A stretch of DNA of 64,000 nt from Bradyrhizobium sp. ISRA464 (GCF_029910095.1 NZ_CP094526.1:8260501-8324500), one strand, 5' to 3'; shown: positions 36,028 through 47,158, counted from the stretch's first letter. Notes: generated by a model not told the origin, from the letters alone. Made by a program: numbers and translations.

Positions 36028-36894
36028 CTAGTGCCTGACCCCGAAAATCTGCCGCGCTTCAGCCGGGCTCGCAATCTGGCGTCCCGCGCGCTTCGCACAG
36101 GCCGCGAGCGCCTCGACGAGTTGCCCGTTCGACGTCACCTTGGTGCCGTCGCCGAGATAGAACGTGTCCTCCAGCCCGCTGCGCAGATGACCGCCCAGAT
36201 CGGCCGCGCGCTGGTGCAGCGGCCAGATCTCGGCACGGCCGATCGCGGTGACCTGCCAATGCGCTTCCGGCGCCTTCAGCTTCAAGAGGATCGGCAAGAG
36301 CTCGGGATCGGCCGGCATGCCGGAGGCAACGCCCATTACGAAGTTGTATTCGAGCGGGCCGGAATACATGCCGGTCTGCCGGTACATGCCGACGCAGCGC
36401 ACGATGCCGACATCGAAGCACTCGAATTCGGGGATCGTGCCGACCTCGTTCATCACAGCGAGATAATCCTGCACCTTCTCGACCGCGTTGTCGAACATCA
36501 TCGGCGGCCAGGCCCAGGTGTTGTCGGCCTTCACCTTCAGATAGTTCAGTGAGCCGGCGTTGCAGGCGGCGATCTCGGGCCGCGTCTCGCGCACGCAGTT
36601 GAGCGCACCCTGATAGTTTGGGCCCGAGGTGCCGGTGGTGTGATTGATGATCACGCCGGGGCAGGCCTCACGAATCGCCTGCTGGATCTCCTTGCTGACA
36701 CCAACCTCCCACGACGGCAGGTGGCCTTTGTTCGACTCCTGCTGGCGCAGATGGATGTGCATGATGCTGGCGCCGGCGTTGAACGCGGCCTTGGCCTCGC
36801 GCGCCATCTCTTCCGGCGTCACCGGAACGTTGTGCTGCTTGGGATCGGTAAGCACGCCGTTCAGCGCGCAGGTGATGACGGCCTTGTCGCTCAT
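36028..36894 (-). CDS. Beta-keto acid cleavage enzyme (BKACE, DUF849; Kce-like)
   Basis: TIM-barrel, zinc-dependent enzyme of 288 aa. BKACE members condense a beta-keto acid with acetyl-CoA and split it into acetoacetate and a new acyl-CoA; the founding member cleaves 3-keto-5-aminohexanoate. The metal histidines are in IMHIHLRQQ. VIINHTTGTSG, FECFDVGIVRCVGMY and LGGHLRSGLEDTFYL follow, as in the family. ATG 36894 gives the standard N-terminus (DKAVITCALNGVLTD). It is the first gene of the leftward carboxylase unit, next to the operator-like inverted pair at 36970-37033. The actual keto acid is not evident. Confidence 0.9.
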   Translation of the reverse strand: MSDKAVITCALNGVLTDPKQHNVPVTPEEMAREAKAAFNAGASIMHIHLRQQESNKGHLPSWEVGVSKEIQQAIREACPGVIINHTTGTSGPNYQGALNCVRETRPEIAACNAGSLNYLKVKADNTWAWPPMMFDNAVEKVQDYLAVMNEVGTIPEFECFDVGIVRCVGMYRQTGMYSGPLEYNFVMGVASGMPADPELLPILLKLKAPEAHWQVTAIGRAEIWPLHQRAADLGGHLRSGLEDTFYLGDGTKVTSNGQLVEALAACAKRAGRQIASPAEARQIFGVRH

Positions 36895-36969
36895 GATGTC
36901 GCTTTGTCCAGGTTGCAGCGCACTAGCGCTGCTGATTTTCCCATGATGAGAAATTTGTCTCGGCGCCAT

Positions 36970-37033
36970 CTTGCGTTGACTGGCTACCCCGATGCTCTGA
37001 TGCGGCGACACGTCGCCAGCCGGTCAACACAAG
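36970..37033. promoter_or_regulatory. Inverted half-site pair A (putative operator) between BKACE and solute-binding protein genes
   Basis: CTTGCGTTGACTGGCT (36970-36985) and AGCCGGTCAACACAAG (37018-37033) are inverted and match at 14 of 16 positions, 32 bases apart. The same half-site, in the same arrangement, occurs at 44068-44135. Both lie in divergent promoter regions of the acyl-CoA catabolic genes. A half-site of this length fits one AraC-family monomer, and an AraC-type gene lies between the two sites. Direct sequence observation; the role is inferred. Confidence 0.6.
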
Positions 37034-37111
37034 ACGGAAAGCAACGCAGCGCGTTAACTTTGCCGCGAGCAAAAGCCCGGCGCGACACGCCGGCATCGCG
37101 GGGAGAACGTC

Positions 37112-38335
37112 ATGGTCTCGATCAACCGGCGCACATGGCTCGCAGGCGCGACAGGCGCCGGCCTCACGGCATTCACTGGTCTCCGTCCCTCCTTCGCCGA
37201 CGACACGCCGGGCGTCACCGCGACCGAGATCAGGATCGGCAGCACGACGTCACTGAGCGGCCCGGTGTCGGCGCTCGGTGTGCAGGCGCGCTGCCAGGAA
37301 GCCTATTTCAGGATGCTCAACGAGCAAGGCGGCATCGCCGGCCGCCAGATCAAGTACATCTATTACGACGACGCGTTCAACCCGGCGAAGACGGTCGAGC
37401 AGGTGCGACGGCTGATCGAGAGCGACAACGTCGCCTTCCTGTTCAACATGCTCGGCACCGCGCCGAATTCGGCGGTCGTCAAATACATCAACGCCGCAAA
37501 GGTCCCGCATCTGTTCCTGTCGGTGAACGGCGACAAATGGGGCGACTACAAGACCTATCCCTGGACCATGGGCTTTGCGCCGAGCGCGCGCACCGAGGCG
37601 CAGGTGTTCGCCAAGTATGCGCTGAGCCAGAACAAGAACGCGAAGTTCGCGGTGCTCTACCAGAACGACGATCTGGGCAAGGATTTCGTCGCCGGCACCA
37701 AGGACGTGCTGGGCGAGCGGTTCGCAAACCTGGCCGTGGCGGCCTCGCACGAGGTCACCGATCCCACGATCGATTCCCAGATCGTCAGCTTACGCGGTGC
37801 CAGTCCCGACGTGCTGATCTCGGGCACGACGGCGAAATTCGCCGCGCAGTCGATCCGCAAGATCCACGAACTCGGCTGGAAGCCGATGCACTTCATCGCC
37901 AGCGGCGCCGCCTCGATCTCCTCGACCATCGCGCCGGTCGGCTTCGACAAGGCGCAGGGCACGATCTCGTCGGCCTATGTGAAGGACGTCGCCGATCCGA
38001 CCTGGGCCAATGACCCCGGCGTGAAGGACTTCGTCGCGTTCATGGCGAGGTACTTTCCCGATGGCAATCCGAAGGAAGGCTATAACCTCTATGCCTACAC
38101 GGTGGCGCAGGTGCTCAAGATCGTGCTCGAGCAATGCAAGGGCAACTTCAGCCGCAGCAACATCATGGCGCAGGCGAACAACTTGAGGGACATCGAGGTG
38201 CCCACGCTATTGCCCGGCATCCGCGTCAACACCAGCCCGACCAACCACCACCCGCTGCGGCAACTTCAGTTGCAGCGGATCGAGGGCGACGGATGGCTGC
38301 GGTTCGGCGAGGTGATCGAGGGCGCGAATTTGTAG
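37112..38335 (+). CDS. ABC transporter substrate-binding protein (Peripla_BP_6 type) with RR signal
   Basis: Periplasmic type I solute-binding protein of 407 aa. The N-terminus MVSINRRTWLAGATGAGL has a twin-arginine-like pair before the hydrophobic stretch, so export may be by Tat. The mature part opens TATEIRIGSTTSLSGPVSAL, the branched-chain-amino-acid-type fold. YYDDAFNPAKTVEQVRRLIE and YPWTMGFAPSARTEAQVFAK are nearly the same as in the paralogue at 45902. Start ATG 37112 follows GGGGAGA. No transporter membrane genes adjoin. Divergent from the BKACE unit with the operator-like pair A between, so its ligand is probably the substrate of this catabolic island. Confidence 0.88.
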   Translation: MVSINRRTWLAGATGAGLTAFTGLRPSFADDTPGVTATEIRIGSTTSLSGPVSALGVQARCQEAYFRMLNEQGGIAGRQIKYIYYDDAFNPAKTVEQVRRLIESDNVAFLFNMLGTAPNSAVVKYINAAKVPHLFLSVNGDKWGDYKTYPWTMGFAPSARTEAQVFAKYALSQNKNAKFAVLYQNDDLGKDFVAGTKDVLGERFANLAVAASHEVTDPTIDSQIVSLRGASPDVLISGTTAKFAAQSIRKIHELGWKPMHFIASGAASISSTIAPVGFDKAQGTISSAYVKDVADPTWANDPGVKDFVAFMARYFPDGNPKEGYNLYAYTVAQVLKIVLEQCKGNFSRSNIMAQANNLRDIEVPTLLPGIRVNTSPTNHHPLRQLQLQRIEGDGWLRFGEVIEGANL

Positions 38336-38365
38336 GTTTGAAAAATGCGAGTAGGCGGCCCTCTT

Positions 38366-38508
38366 CACCTCTCCCCTTGTGCGAGAGGTCGGATTTTACG
38401 CGCTAGCGGAAAATTCGGGTGAGGGGTTCAGGTCCCTCGATGGACCGCAACCCCTCACCCGGATTGCACCTGCGATGCAATCCGGCCTCTCCCACAAGGG
38501 GAGAGGCG
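38366..38508. repeat. Palindromic intergenic repeat (CACCTCTCCCCTTGTG type)
   Basis: Outer arms CACCTCTCCCCTTGTGCGAG (38366) and CCTCTCCCACAAGGGGAGAG (38487). Inner arms GGGTGAGGGG (near 38420) and CCCCTCACCC (near 38451), plus GGATTGCA/TGCAATCC. It lies between the convergent solute-binding protein and AraC genes. Confidence 0.8.
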
Positions 38509-38537
38509 GATCTACGCAAGCAGCTGCCGCGCGAGAC

Positions 38538-39356
38538 CTAGGTCAACACCGGTTCGTTCACCGCCTGTCCGGTCCGATAGATCGCGAGATCGCGCGAGCC
38601 GGAGAAGATCGCGCGCGGCTTCAGACCATAGAAGCGGCGGATCGAGTGGCTGAAATGGGTCGAGTCGGGATAGCCGATGTCCTGCGCGAGATGCGCGAGG
38701 TTGATATCCTGGTTGGCGAAGTGCAGCAGATGCCGCGCGCGCTTCCAGGCGCGGAAGGAGCGGAAGGAGATGCCGGTCTCCTCCTTGAAGAGGTGCAGGA
38801 AGCGCGACGGCGATAGCCCCGCCTCGGCCGCACAACCCGCCGCGGTCACCGGCTCGCCGGAAAACTGGCCGATGCGGGCGATCGCGCGCACCACGCGCGG
38901 GTCGAGCACGCGTTGCGGCAGCGCATCGCCGAAGCACATGGTGTCGAACTCGGCATTCGAGATCGCGTCGCGATGTTGCATCTCGGCGAGCGTCGCATAG
39001 GCGGCCCGGATGCGATTTGCGAACAGGCCGGAGTCCGGGCCTTGCAGGCGGCGGGCGACCGCCTCAAACGTGCCGTCGGGCACGCTTTCCGGCTCGATCA
39101 CCACCGCGATCGCCGAGCGGTATTCGCTGGTGATGGTGTGGCGCAGGTTTGGCATGGTCACGGCGAGCTCGCCATGGAACTGGCGGCCATCGCTGGTGGA
39201 CAAATGCAGGCCGTCGCGGATCGCAACATAAACATAGAACGCGCCCGGACAGCGCTCGCGCGGGCGGCCGAGCAGCCCGGCGTAAAACACCCGTTCCGGC
39301 GTGATCAGCATCCGGTGGCCGGAATCTTGGTCCTTTGCGTGCACAATGGCATCCAT
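38538..39356 (-). CDS. AraC-family transcriptional regulator
   Basis: Regulator of 272 aa. An N-terminal cupin-like sensing domain (about residues 1-110: YVYVAIRDGLHLSTSDGRQF) and linker lead to a C-terminal double helix-turn-helix (about 165-262). There GCAAEAGLSPSRFLHLFKEE is the first HTH and LAQDIGYPDSTHFSHSIRRF the second, the latter with the conserved GY-D-xx-HFS pattern. It sits between the two leftward catabolic units and is the obvious candidate to bind the shared inverted half-sites at 36970 and 44068. I see no full copy of the site before its own gene. Effector unknown, likely an acyl-CoA-pathway intermediate. Confidence 0.88.
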   Translation of the reverse strand: MDAIVHAKDQDSGHRMLITPERVFYAGLLGRPRERCPGAFYVYVAIRDGLHLSTSDGRQFHGELAVTMPNLRHTITSEYRSAIAVVIEPESVPDGTFEAVARRLQGPDSGLFANRIRAAYATLAEMQHRDAISNAEFDTMCFGDALPQRVLDPRVVRAIARIGQFSGEPVTAAGCAAEAGLSPSRFLHLFKEETGISFRSFRAWKRARHLLHFANQDINLAHLAQDIGYPDSTHFSHSIRRFYGLKPRAIFSGSRDLAIYRTGQAVNEPVLT

Positions 39357-39474
39357 GGCAGGCTCCTCCGCGCGCGGCTCTTTTGGCCACTGCGACGGCG
39401 GCTACCATAGCGCAAATTCGCAAGCTGTCACCGAAAGCGTGGGTTAATTCCGGGACAGACGGACGCCCGCCAAA

Positions 39475-40131
39475 TCAGGGCCGCACCCTTGGCGCAACAT
39501 TCTGTTCCACCCCGGCTTTTTGCTCTGCCGCCACCGCCCGCTTGTAGCCGTCGCGCTGCTGCAGGCGAGCCCAATAGGCCGCGACATTCGGCCCGAAATC
39601 CTTGGCGAGCCCGATATTGGTGGCGAGCCTGAGCGCATAGCCGTTGGTGATATCGGCGGCGGTGAAGCGTCCCGCGCAGAGGAATTCCGAATTCGCCGCC
39701 GCGGCCTCCACCGCGCGCAGGCGGCCCAGGAACCATTTTGCATAGTCGCCCGAAACCTGCGGGTGGCGCCGCTCCTCCGGCTCGAGCTGGCTGTAGCGGA
39801 GCACCAGCGTTTGCGGGAAGGTGAGCGTAGCGTCGGAAAAATACATCCAGTTCAGGAACGCGCCATAGGCCGGCTCGTCGACGCCGACGATCAGCGGCGA
39901 CGGCCCGTATTTGGTGCCGAGGTAATGGCAGATGCCGGAGGACTCCGTCATCCTGGTCTCGCCGTCGATCATAAAGGGGATGGTGCCGAGCGGATTGATG
40001 CCGAGATACTCCTTGGCGAACACACGCGGCGGGAACGGCAGCATCTTCAGCTCATAGGGAAGCCCCAGCTCCTCCAGCATCCACAACGGACGGAACGAGC
40101 GCGCAGCGTCGCAGTGATACAGCGTGATCAT
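39475..40131 (-). CDS. Glutathione S-transferase family protein
   Basis: Protein of 218 aa. The N-terminal thioredoxin-like domain is MITLYHCDAARSFRPLWMLE, with the Ser/Arg region near residue 12 at the glutathione site, NPLGTIPFMID with the cis-proline, and MTESSGICHYLGTKY. The alpha-helical C-terminal domain follows. Last gene of the leftward dehydrogenase unit. It may detoxify or isomerise an intermediate, but GSTs are too diverse to say which. The last 40 residues are low in similarity to the core fold. Confidence 0.87.
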   Translation of the reverse strand: MITLYHCDAARSFRPLWMLEELGLPYELKMLPFPPRVFAKEYLGINPLGTIPFMIDGETRMTESSGICHYLGTKYGPSPLIVGVDEPAYGAFLNWMYFSDATLTFPQTLVLRYSQLEPEERRHPQVSGDYAKWFLGRLRAVEAAAANSEFLCAGRFTAADITNGYALRLATNIGLAKDFGPNVAAYWARLQQRDGYKRAVAAEQKAGVEQNVAPRVRP

Positions 40132-40245
40132 CAGGCATTTCCCATGTTCTTTGGCCGCGCCACCATGGAGCGCGCGCGAGCCGACTGCAACAACGTCATC
40201 GCGCCGCGTTGCAGGATTCCACGACGCGGAGCCGACGAACTCGCT

Positions 40246-41508
40246 TCATGCATTGCTATGCTTGCGCAGTTCGAGCCTCGCGATCTGGTTGCGATGCACC
40301 TCGTCCGGACCGTCGGCAAGACGAAGCAGCCGGGCCGTTGCATAGGCCGCGGCGAGCCCGAAATCGTTGCTGGTGCCGCCGCCACCATGCGCCTGGATGG
40401 CCCAGTCGATGACCTGGCAGGCCATGTTGGGGACCGCGACCTTGATCATGGCGATTTCGGCCTTGGCGGCCCGGTTGCCGACGGTGTCCATCATGTGGGC
40501 CGCGTTCAGCGTCAACAGCCGCGCCTGCTCGATCATGATGCGCGATTCGGCAATCCGCTCCTGCGTCACCGTCTGTTCCGCGACCGGCTTGCCGAACGCA
40601 ACCCGGCTTCTGGTCCTGACGCACATCTTCTCCAGAGTGCGCTCGGCGAGCCCGATCAATCGCATGCAATGATGGATGCGGCCCGGTCCGAGGCGCCCCT
40701 GCGCGATCTCGAAGCCGCGGCCCTCGCCGAGCAGCATGTTGCTGGCGGGGACGCGTACGTTGGTGAACACGACTTCCGAGGCACGGTCGGGCACGCCATA
40801 GAACCCGAACACCGGAAGCGGGCGGAGCACCTCGATGCCGGGCGTATCCATCGGCACCAGGATCATCGACTGCTGGCGATGCCGGTCCGGATTGTGCGGA
40901 TCGGTCTTGCCCATGAAGATGCAGATTTTGCAACGCGGATCGGTGGCGTTGGTGGTGTACCACTTGCGGCCGTTGATCACGTAGTCGTCGCCGTCGCGCA
41001 CGATCGAGCTCTCGATATTGGTGGCGTCGCTCGAGGCAACGGCCGGCTCGGTCATGGCGAAGCAGGACCTGATCTCCCCTGCGAGCAGCGGCTTGAGCCA
41101 GCGCTCCTGATGCTCCCTGGTGCCATAACGCGCCAGCACTTCCATGTTGCCGGTGTCGGGCGCCGAACAATTGAACAGCTCGGGCGCAAGGTGCGACCGT
41201 CCCATGATCTCGCACAACGGTGCGTATTCGAGATTGGTCAGGCCCGCGCCGTGCTCGCTCTCGGGCAGGAACAGATTCCAGAGCCCCTCGTCCCTCGCGA
41301 TCGTCTTCAGCTCCTCGACGACAGGATAGACCTTCCACGGACCAAGCTCCTCCGCCTCGCGATAGAATCGCGCTTCATTCGGATAGACATGACGATCCAT
41401 GAACGACTGAAGGCGATGCTTCAGCGCGATGACCTTTTGGCTTTCCTGATAGAGCATGTCTGCTTCCATTCCTGCTTCGACCGGCCGCGCGTTCAGCCTG
41501 CCGATCAT
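40246..41508 (-). CDS. Acyl-CoA dehydrogenase (ACAD10/11-like)
   Basis: FAD-dependent dehydrogenase of up to 420 aa. The N-terminal helical part is [20 protein letters not shown], the flavin region [20 protein letters not shown], and the C-terminal [18 protein letters not shown] (putative catalytic base in GPDEVH) is typical of the ACAD10/11-like long-chain subgroup. Met1 at 41508 lies 9 bases after the previous stop; Met at 41469 or 41457 would also fit because the family usually starts just before this helix. It follows two other dehydrogenase genes in the same unit. Probably oxidises a long or branched acyl-CoA. Confidence 0.9.
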   Translation of the reverse strand: MIGRLNARPVEAGMEADMLYQESQKVIALKHRLQSFMDRHVYPNEARFYREAEELGPWKVYPVVEELKTIARDEGLWNLFLPESEHGAGLTNLEYAPLCEIMGRSHLAPELFNCSAPDTGNMEVLARYGTREHQERWLKPLLAGEIRSCFAMTEPAVASSDATNIESSIVRDGDDYVINGRKWYTTNATDPRCKICIFMGKTDPHNPDRHRQQSMILVPMDTPGIEVLRPLPVFGFYGVPDRASEVVFTNVRVPASNMLLGEGRGFEIAQGRLGPGRIHHCMRLIGLAERTLEKMCVRTRSRVAFGKPVAEQTVTQERIAESRIMIEQARLLTLNAAHMMDTVGNRAAKAEIAMIKVAVPNMACQVIDWAIQAHGGGGTSNDFGLAAAYATARLLRLADGPDEVHRNQIARLELRKHSNA

Positions 41509-41517
41509 GTCTGACGG

Positions 41518-42675
<1,158 letters not shown>

Positions 42676-42710
42676 TGTGTTCTCGCGTTTCCTCGTCGTC
42701 TCGCTTTTCA

Positions 42711-42831
<121 letters not shown>

Positions 42832-42875
42832 ATCGCAGCCGTCGTCCAACTCGACCACAACCCCTCCAGCTTCGT

Positions 42876-44012
42876 TCAGAGCCCCATCTGCCGGCTCGCA
42901 AGATCCTTCATGATCTCTTCGGTACCCCCGCCGATGGCGTTGACCTTGACCTCGCGGTAGATGCGCTCGACCTTGACGCCGCGCATGAAGCCGGCGCCGC
43001 CGAAGATCTGCACCGCCTCGGAGGCGCAGTAAGCCATGGTCTGCGTCGCCTGATTCTTCATCATGCAGATCTCCGCGACCGGGCTTTCGCCCTGGCCGAG
43101 CCGCCACGCCAGCATTTCCAGCATCGCCTGCGAGGCCGCGACCCTCTGCGCCATGTCGACGATCTTGTGTCTGATGACCTGATGCAGCGCGATCGGCTTG
43201 CCGAAGGTCTTGCGCTCCTTGGCGTAGGCGATCGCCTCGTCGACGCAGACGCGGGCATAGGCCGTGCAGCCCGCCGCCATGCCCATCCGCTCGCTGTTGA
43301 AGTTCTGCATGATGATCTTGAAGCCCTGCCCCTCCTCGCCGATCAGGTTCTCGACCGGCACGCGGCATTCGTCGAAATGAAGGGTTGCGGTGTCGGAGGC
43401 CCACCAACCCATCTTCTTCAGCTTGGTGCGGGAGAGGCCGGGCGTATCGCCCTCAATCAGCAGCAGGCTGACGCCGCCGGCGCCCTCGCCGCCGGTGCGC
43501 ACCGCGACCGTCAGATAGTCGGCGCGCATGCCGGAGGTGATGAAGGTCTTCTCGCCGCTGACGATGTAATGATCGCCGTCGCGCCGCGCCCTGGTGCGCA
43601 GGTTGGCGACATCGGAGCCGCCGCTCGGCTCGGTGATCGCGAGCGCGGAGATCTTCCGGCCCGACAGCACCTCCGGCAGCACGCGTGCCTTCACCTCGGG
43701 CCGCGCGGCGCGCGCGATCGGCGGCGAGCCGATGGTGTGGCTCATCAGGCTCGCGCTAATGCCGCCGGCGCCGGCACGCGCCAGCTCCTGCGAGGCCACG
43801 ATCTTCATGAACTGGTCGGCGGCGATCCCGCCATATTCCTCGGGGAAGCCGAGGCCGAGCAGCCCGATCTCGGACGCCTTCACATAGAGCTCGCGTGGAA
43901 ACTCGCCCGCCTCGTCCCATTGATGGGCGAAGGGCTCGATCTCCTTCGCCACAAAGCGGCGCATCACCTCGCGAAAGGCCTCATGCTCGCTGGTGTAGAA
44001 CGGGTTTGCCAT
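42876..44012 (-). CDS. Acyl-CoA dehydrogenase
   Basis: FAD-dependent dehydrogenase of 378 aa, full length. N-terminal YTSEHEAFREVMRRFVAKEI, flavin motif ALAITEPSGGSDVANLRTRA, substrate/flavin strand MGWWASDTATLHFDECRVPV, helix FNSERMGMAAGCTAYARVCV, and C-terminal QIFGGAGFMRGVKVERIYRE followed by GGTEEIMKD, which holds the likely catalytic glutamate. First gene of the leftward dehydrogenase unit, directly after the operator-like pair B. Substrate unknown; short/branched-chain type by length. Confidence 0.92.
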   Translation of the reverse strand: MANPFYTSEHEAFREVMRRFVAKEIEPFAHQWDEAGEFPRELYVKASEIGLLGLGFPEEYGGIAADQFMKIVASQELARAGAGGISASLMSHTIGSPPIARAARPEVKARVLPEVLSGRKISALAITEPSGGSDVANLRTRARRDGDHYIVSGEKTFITSGMRADYLTVAVRTGGEGAGGVSLLLIEGDTPGLSRTKLKKMGWWASDTATLHFDECRVPVENLIGEEGQGFKIIMQNFNSERMGMAAGCTAYARVCVDEAIAYAKERKTFGKPIALHQVIRHKIVDMAQRVAASQAMLEMLAWRLGQGESPVAEICMMKNQATQTMAYCASEAVQIFGGAGFMRGVKVERIYREVKVNAIGGGTEEIMKDLASRQMGL

Positions 44013-44067
44013 CCGCCTCGCTCCGTTGATTCCCGCATCCGACGATGTCCGGATTTCTCATCGCTAA

Positions 44068-44135
44068 CTTGCGTCGAGTGGCTGTCCAGAGGCGACCGGG
44101 GTCCAGGCTGGCTGTTCCCAGCCACTAAACGCAAG
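44068..44135. promoter_or_regulatory. Inverted half-site pair B (putative operator) between dehydrogenase and ligase genes
   Basis: CTTGCGTCGAGTGGCTG (44068-44084) and CAGCCACTAAACGCAAG (44119-44135) are inverted and match at 15 of 17 positions, 34 bases apart. They agree with pair A at 36970-37033: all four half-sites read close to CTTGCGTTGACTGGCT. The site lies in the 218-bp divergent region between the leftward dehydrogenase unit and the rightward ligase/solute-binding protein genes. Confidence 0.6.
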
Positions 44136-44230
44136 ACAGTATCCCGATAGGCCCCCTCCACTGCTGATCCATGCCATCGATTGGGCCAGGAACAGGCGGC
44201 GCAAGACTGCCGTTCCAGGAGGAGGGAAAC

Positions 44231-45772
44231 GTGCCGGTTCGTTACTACGACTGGATCGCGCATCATTGCCGGCGCACGCCGGACAAGATCGCGATCGTCG
44301 ATCTCGCCAGCGGGCGCCGCTTCAGCTATGCGGAGCTCGACGCGCGCGTCTCGCGCCTGGCCAGCCATCTGCGCGACAGCCTCAAGGTCGGCAGCGGCGA
44401 CCGCGTCGCGGTGCTCGCGCTGAACACCACGGATACGCTGGAAGTGCAGTTCGCCTGCTTCCGGATCGGCGCAATCTTCCTGCCGCTCAACACCCGCCTC
44501 ACCGTTCCCGAGCTGCGTTACATCACAGGCGACGCCTCACCCAAGGTGATGATCCACGACGACGATCTCGCCGACACGGCGCTCGCGGTCGCCAAGCTCT
44601 GCAATGTGGCGTCCATGATGCGGTTCGGACCGGGCGGATCGTATGAGGCCGGGATCGCGTCGGCCAGACCGCTCGAGCGGACCGAAGAGGTGATGCTCGA
44701 TGACATCTCGACCATCATGTACACCTCGGGCACGACCGGTCAGCCCAAGGGCGCGATCATCACGCACGGGATGACGTTCTGGAATTGCGTCAATCTCGGC
44801 GGCCCGGCCTATATCTCACCGTCCTCGGTGCTGCTCACGGTGCTGCCGCTGTTCCACACCGGCGGGCTGAATTGCTACACCAACCCGGTGCTGCATGCCG
44901 GCGGCACCGTGCTGATCATGCGCACGTTCGATCCGGGCGAGGCGCTCAGGCTGATCAGCGATCCCACCCAGGGCATCAACGTGTTCTTCGGCGTGCCCTC
45001 GATCTATCAGTTCATGGCGCAGCATCCGGCCTTCGCGACTTCGGACTTCAGCCGTCTGATCAACGGCGGCGTCGGCGGCGCGCCGATGCCGGTGCCGCTG
45101 CTGAAGACCTGGGAAGCCCGCGGCGTCGCGCTGCAGCAGGGCTACGGCATGACCGAGACTTCACCGGCGGTGCTGACGCTCGACCGCGAGGACGCCGCGC
45201 GCAAGGCCGGCTCGTCCGGCAAACCGCTGCTGCATACCGAAGTGCGGATCGTGCGTCCCGACGGCAGCGATGCCGATGTCGGCGAGCTTGGCGAGCTCTG
45301 GGTGCGGGGCCCTAACGTCACGCCGGGCTACTGGAACAGGCCGGACGCCAACGCCTCCTCCTTCACCGACGGCTGGCTGCACACCGGCGATGCGACGCGG
45401 ATGGACGAGGACGGCTTCTACTACATCGTCGATCGCTGGAAGGACATGTACATCTCCGGCGGCGAGAACGTTTATCCGGCCGAGGTCGAGAGCGTGCTGC
45501 ATCAATTGGCGGCCGTCGCCGAAGCCGCGGTGATCGGCATCCCGAATGAGCAATGGGGCGAGGTCGGGATGGCGATCATTGTCGTGAAGCCCGGTCACTC
45601 GCTGACACCGGCCGAGGTTCACGCGCATTGTCAGGCCAATCTGGCGCGGTTCAAATGCCCGCGCCTGATCGAATTCATCGACGCTCTGCCGCGGAATGCG
45701 ACAGGCAAAATTCATAAGCCCACGCTCCGGCAGCAGTTCAACCTGCCGAAGCCGACCGATACTGCGGCATGA
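44231..45772 (+). CDS. AMP-forming acyl-CoA synthetase (divergent from dehydrogenases)
   Basis: ANL-family ligase of 513 aa. Motifs are TIMYTSGTTGQPKGAIITHG, GYGMTETSPAVLTLDR, YYIVDRWKDMYISGGENVYP at the hinge, and ALPRNATGKIHKPTLR with the catalytic lysine. GTG 44231 has AGGAGGGAAAC directly upstream. It faces the leftward dehydrogenase unit across operator-like pair B, so it probably activates the acid those dehydrogenases oxidise. Substrate unknown. Confidence 0.91.
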   Translation: MPVRYYDWIAHHCRRTPDKIAIVDLASGRRFSYAELDARVSRLASHLRDSLKVGSGDRVAVLALNTTDTLEVQFACFRIGAIFLPLNTRLTVPELRYITGDASPKVMIHDDDLADTALAVAKLCNVASMMRFGPGGSYEAGIASARPLERTEEVMLDDISTIMYTSGTTGQPKGAIITHGMTFWNCVNLGGPAYISPSSVLLTVLPLFHTGGLNCYTNPVLHAGGTVLIMRTFDPGEALRLISDPTQGINVFFGVPSIYQFMAQHPAFATSDFSRLINGGVGGAPMPVPLLKTWEARGVALQQGYGMTETSPAVLTLDREDAARKAGSSGKPLLHTEVRIVRPDGSDADVGELGELWVRGPNVTPGYWNRPDANASSFTDGWLHTGDATRMDEDGFYYIVDRWKDMYISGGENVYPAEVESVLHQLAAVAEAAVIGIPNEQWGEVGMAIIVVKPGHSLTPAEVHAHCQANLARFKCPRLIEFIDALPRNATGKIHKPTLRQQFNLPKPTDTAA

Positions 45773-45901
45773 TCCCGCAAACGTGTGTAGCGTTTTCCTG
45801 TTCATGCCGAGACAAGGAGCTGCCCCGTAACCGTCTGCCGGGACCGGCTACGGGTGTGTTGCGTAAGTCCCCAACCAAAATAGATCGAGGAAAATGCCTT
45901 T

Positions 45902-47122
45902 ATGACAACCAAGAAACTGTCGCTGCTCGCGGCCGCCACGGCGCTCTGCCTGCTCTCTACCCAGGCCGCTTTCGCACAAAAGAAATACGACACCGGCGTC
46001 TCCGACACCGAAATCAAGATCGGCAATGTCGAGGCCTATAGCGGTCCGGCTTCCGCCTACGGCATCATCGGCAAGACCGAGGAAGCCTATTTCAAGATGA
46101 TCAACGATGCCGGCGGCATCAATGGCCGCAAGATCAACTGGATCTCCTATGACGACGGCTACTCGCCGCCGAAAACGGTGGAGCAGATCCGCAAGCTGAT
46201 CGAAAGCGACGAGGTGTTCCTGGTGTTCAACGCGCTGGGCACGCCGACCCAGACCGCGGTGCAGAAGTATCAGAACGCCAAGAAGGTGCCGCAACTCTTC
46301 CTCGCCACCGGCGCCAGCAAGTGGAATGATCCGAAGGAATTCCCGTGGACGATGGGCTTCCAGCCGAGCTATCGCGTCGAGGCGCGGATCTTTGCGAAAT
46401 ATATTTTGCAGGCCAAGCCGAACGCCAAGGTCGCGATCTTCTATGCCAACGACGATTTCGGCAAGGACTACCTGGCCGGCCTCAAGGAGGTCCTCGACAA
46501 GTCGTCTGCCAAGATTATCGCGGAAGAAAGCTATGAGACCACCGAACCGTCGATCGATTCGCACATCGTCAAGCTGAAGGACACCGGCGCCGACGTGTTC
46601 GTCAACATCTCGACGCCGAAATTCGCGGCGCAGGCGATCAAGAAGATCGCCGAACTCCAGTGGAAGCCAATGCAGGTGATGACCGACGTCTCGATCTCGA
46701 TCGGCGCTGTGATGAAGCCCGCCGGTCTCGAGGCTGGTGAAGGCGTGCTGTCGGCCGGCTACCTGAAGGACGCCTCCGACCCGCAATGGAAGGATGATGC
46801 GGGCATGAAGAAGTTCATGGCCTTCATCGAGAAGTACATGCCGGGCGCCAACATCTCTGACGCCAACCTAGTCTACGGCTACGCCGCGGCGCAGACCATG
46901 GTGCAGGTGCTGAAGCAGTGCGGCGACAATCTCACCCGGGAGAACGTGATGAAGCAGGCGGCGAGCCTGAAGGACTTCACGCCCGACACGCTGATCCCCG
47001 GCATCCGGGTCAACACCAGCGCGACCGACTTCGCCCCGATCGAGCAGCTCAAGATGATGCGGTTCAAGAACGGTCAGTGGGAGCTGTTCGGCGACATCAT
47101 CAGCGCGGAGACCGGCGGCTAG
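45902..47122 (+). CDS. ABC transporter substrate-binding protein (Peripla_BP_6 type)
   Basis: Periplasmic binding protein of 406 aa with a Sec signal peptide (MTTKKLSLLAAATALCLLST, cleavage after AAFA). The mature part opens DTEIKIGNVEAYSGPASAYG. It is a close paralogue of the protein at 37112 (shared FPWTMGFQPSYRVEARIFAK and DTLIPGIRVNTSATDFAPIE-type segments). ATG 45902 has GAGGAAAA upstream. It lies 130 bp after the ligase and may be cotranscribed with it. No membrane or ATPase subunits nearby, so it relies on a transporter encoded elsewhere. Confidence 0.89.
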   Translation: MTTKKLSLLAAATALCLLSTQAAFAQKKYDTGVSDTEIKIGNVEAYSGPASAYGIIGKTEEAYFKMINDAGGINGRKINWISYDDGYSPPKTVEQIRKLIESDEVFLVFNALGTPTQTAVQKYQNAKKVPQLFLATGASKWNDPKEFPWTMGFQPSYRVEARIFAKYILQAKPNAKVAIFYANDDFGKDYLAGLKEVLDKSSAKIIAEESYETTEPSIDSHIVKLKDTGADVFVNISTPKFAAQAIKKIAELQWKPMQVMTDVSISIGAVMKPAGLEAGEGVLSAGYLKDASDPQWKDDAGMKKFMAFIEKYMPGANISDANLVYGYAAAQTMVQVLKQCGDNLTRENVMKQAASLKDFTPDTLIPGIRVNTSATDFAPIEQLKMMRFKNGQWELFGDIISAETGG

Positions 47123-47158
47123 GACGGATCTCACGAGACCGGTGAGACGAACTCGGTG

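Noticed and set aside
39520..41514. 664-codon open frame on the plus strand
   Set aside because: Crosses the GST and acyl-CoA dehydrogenase genes in antisense; no recognisable motif.
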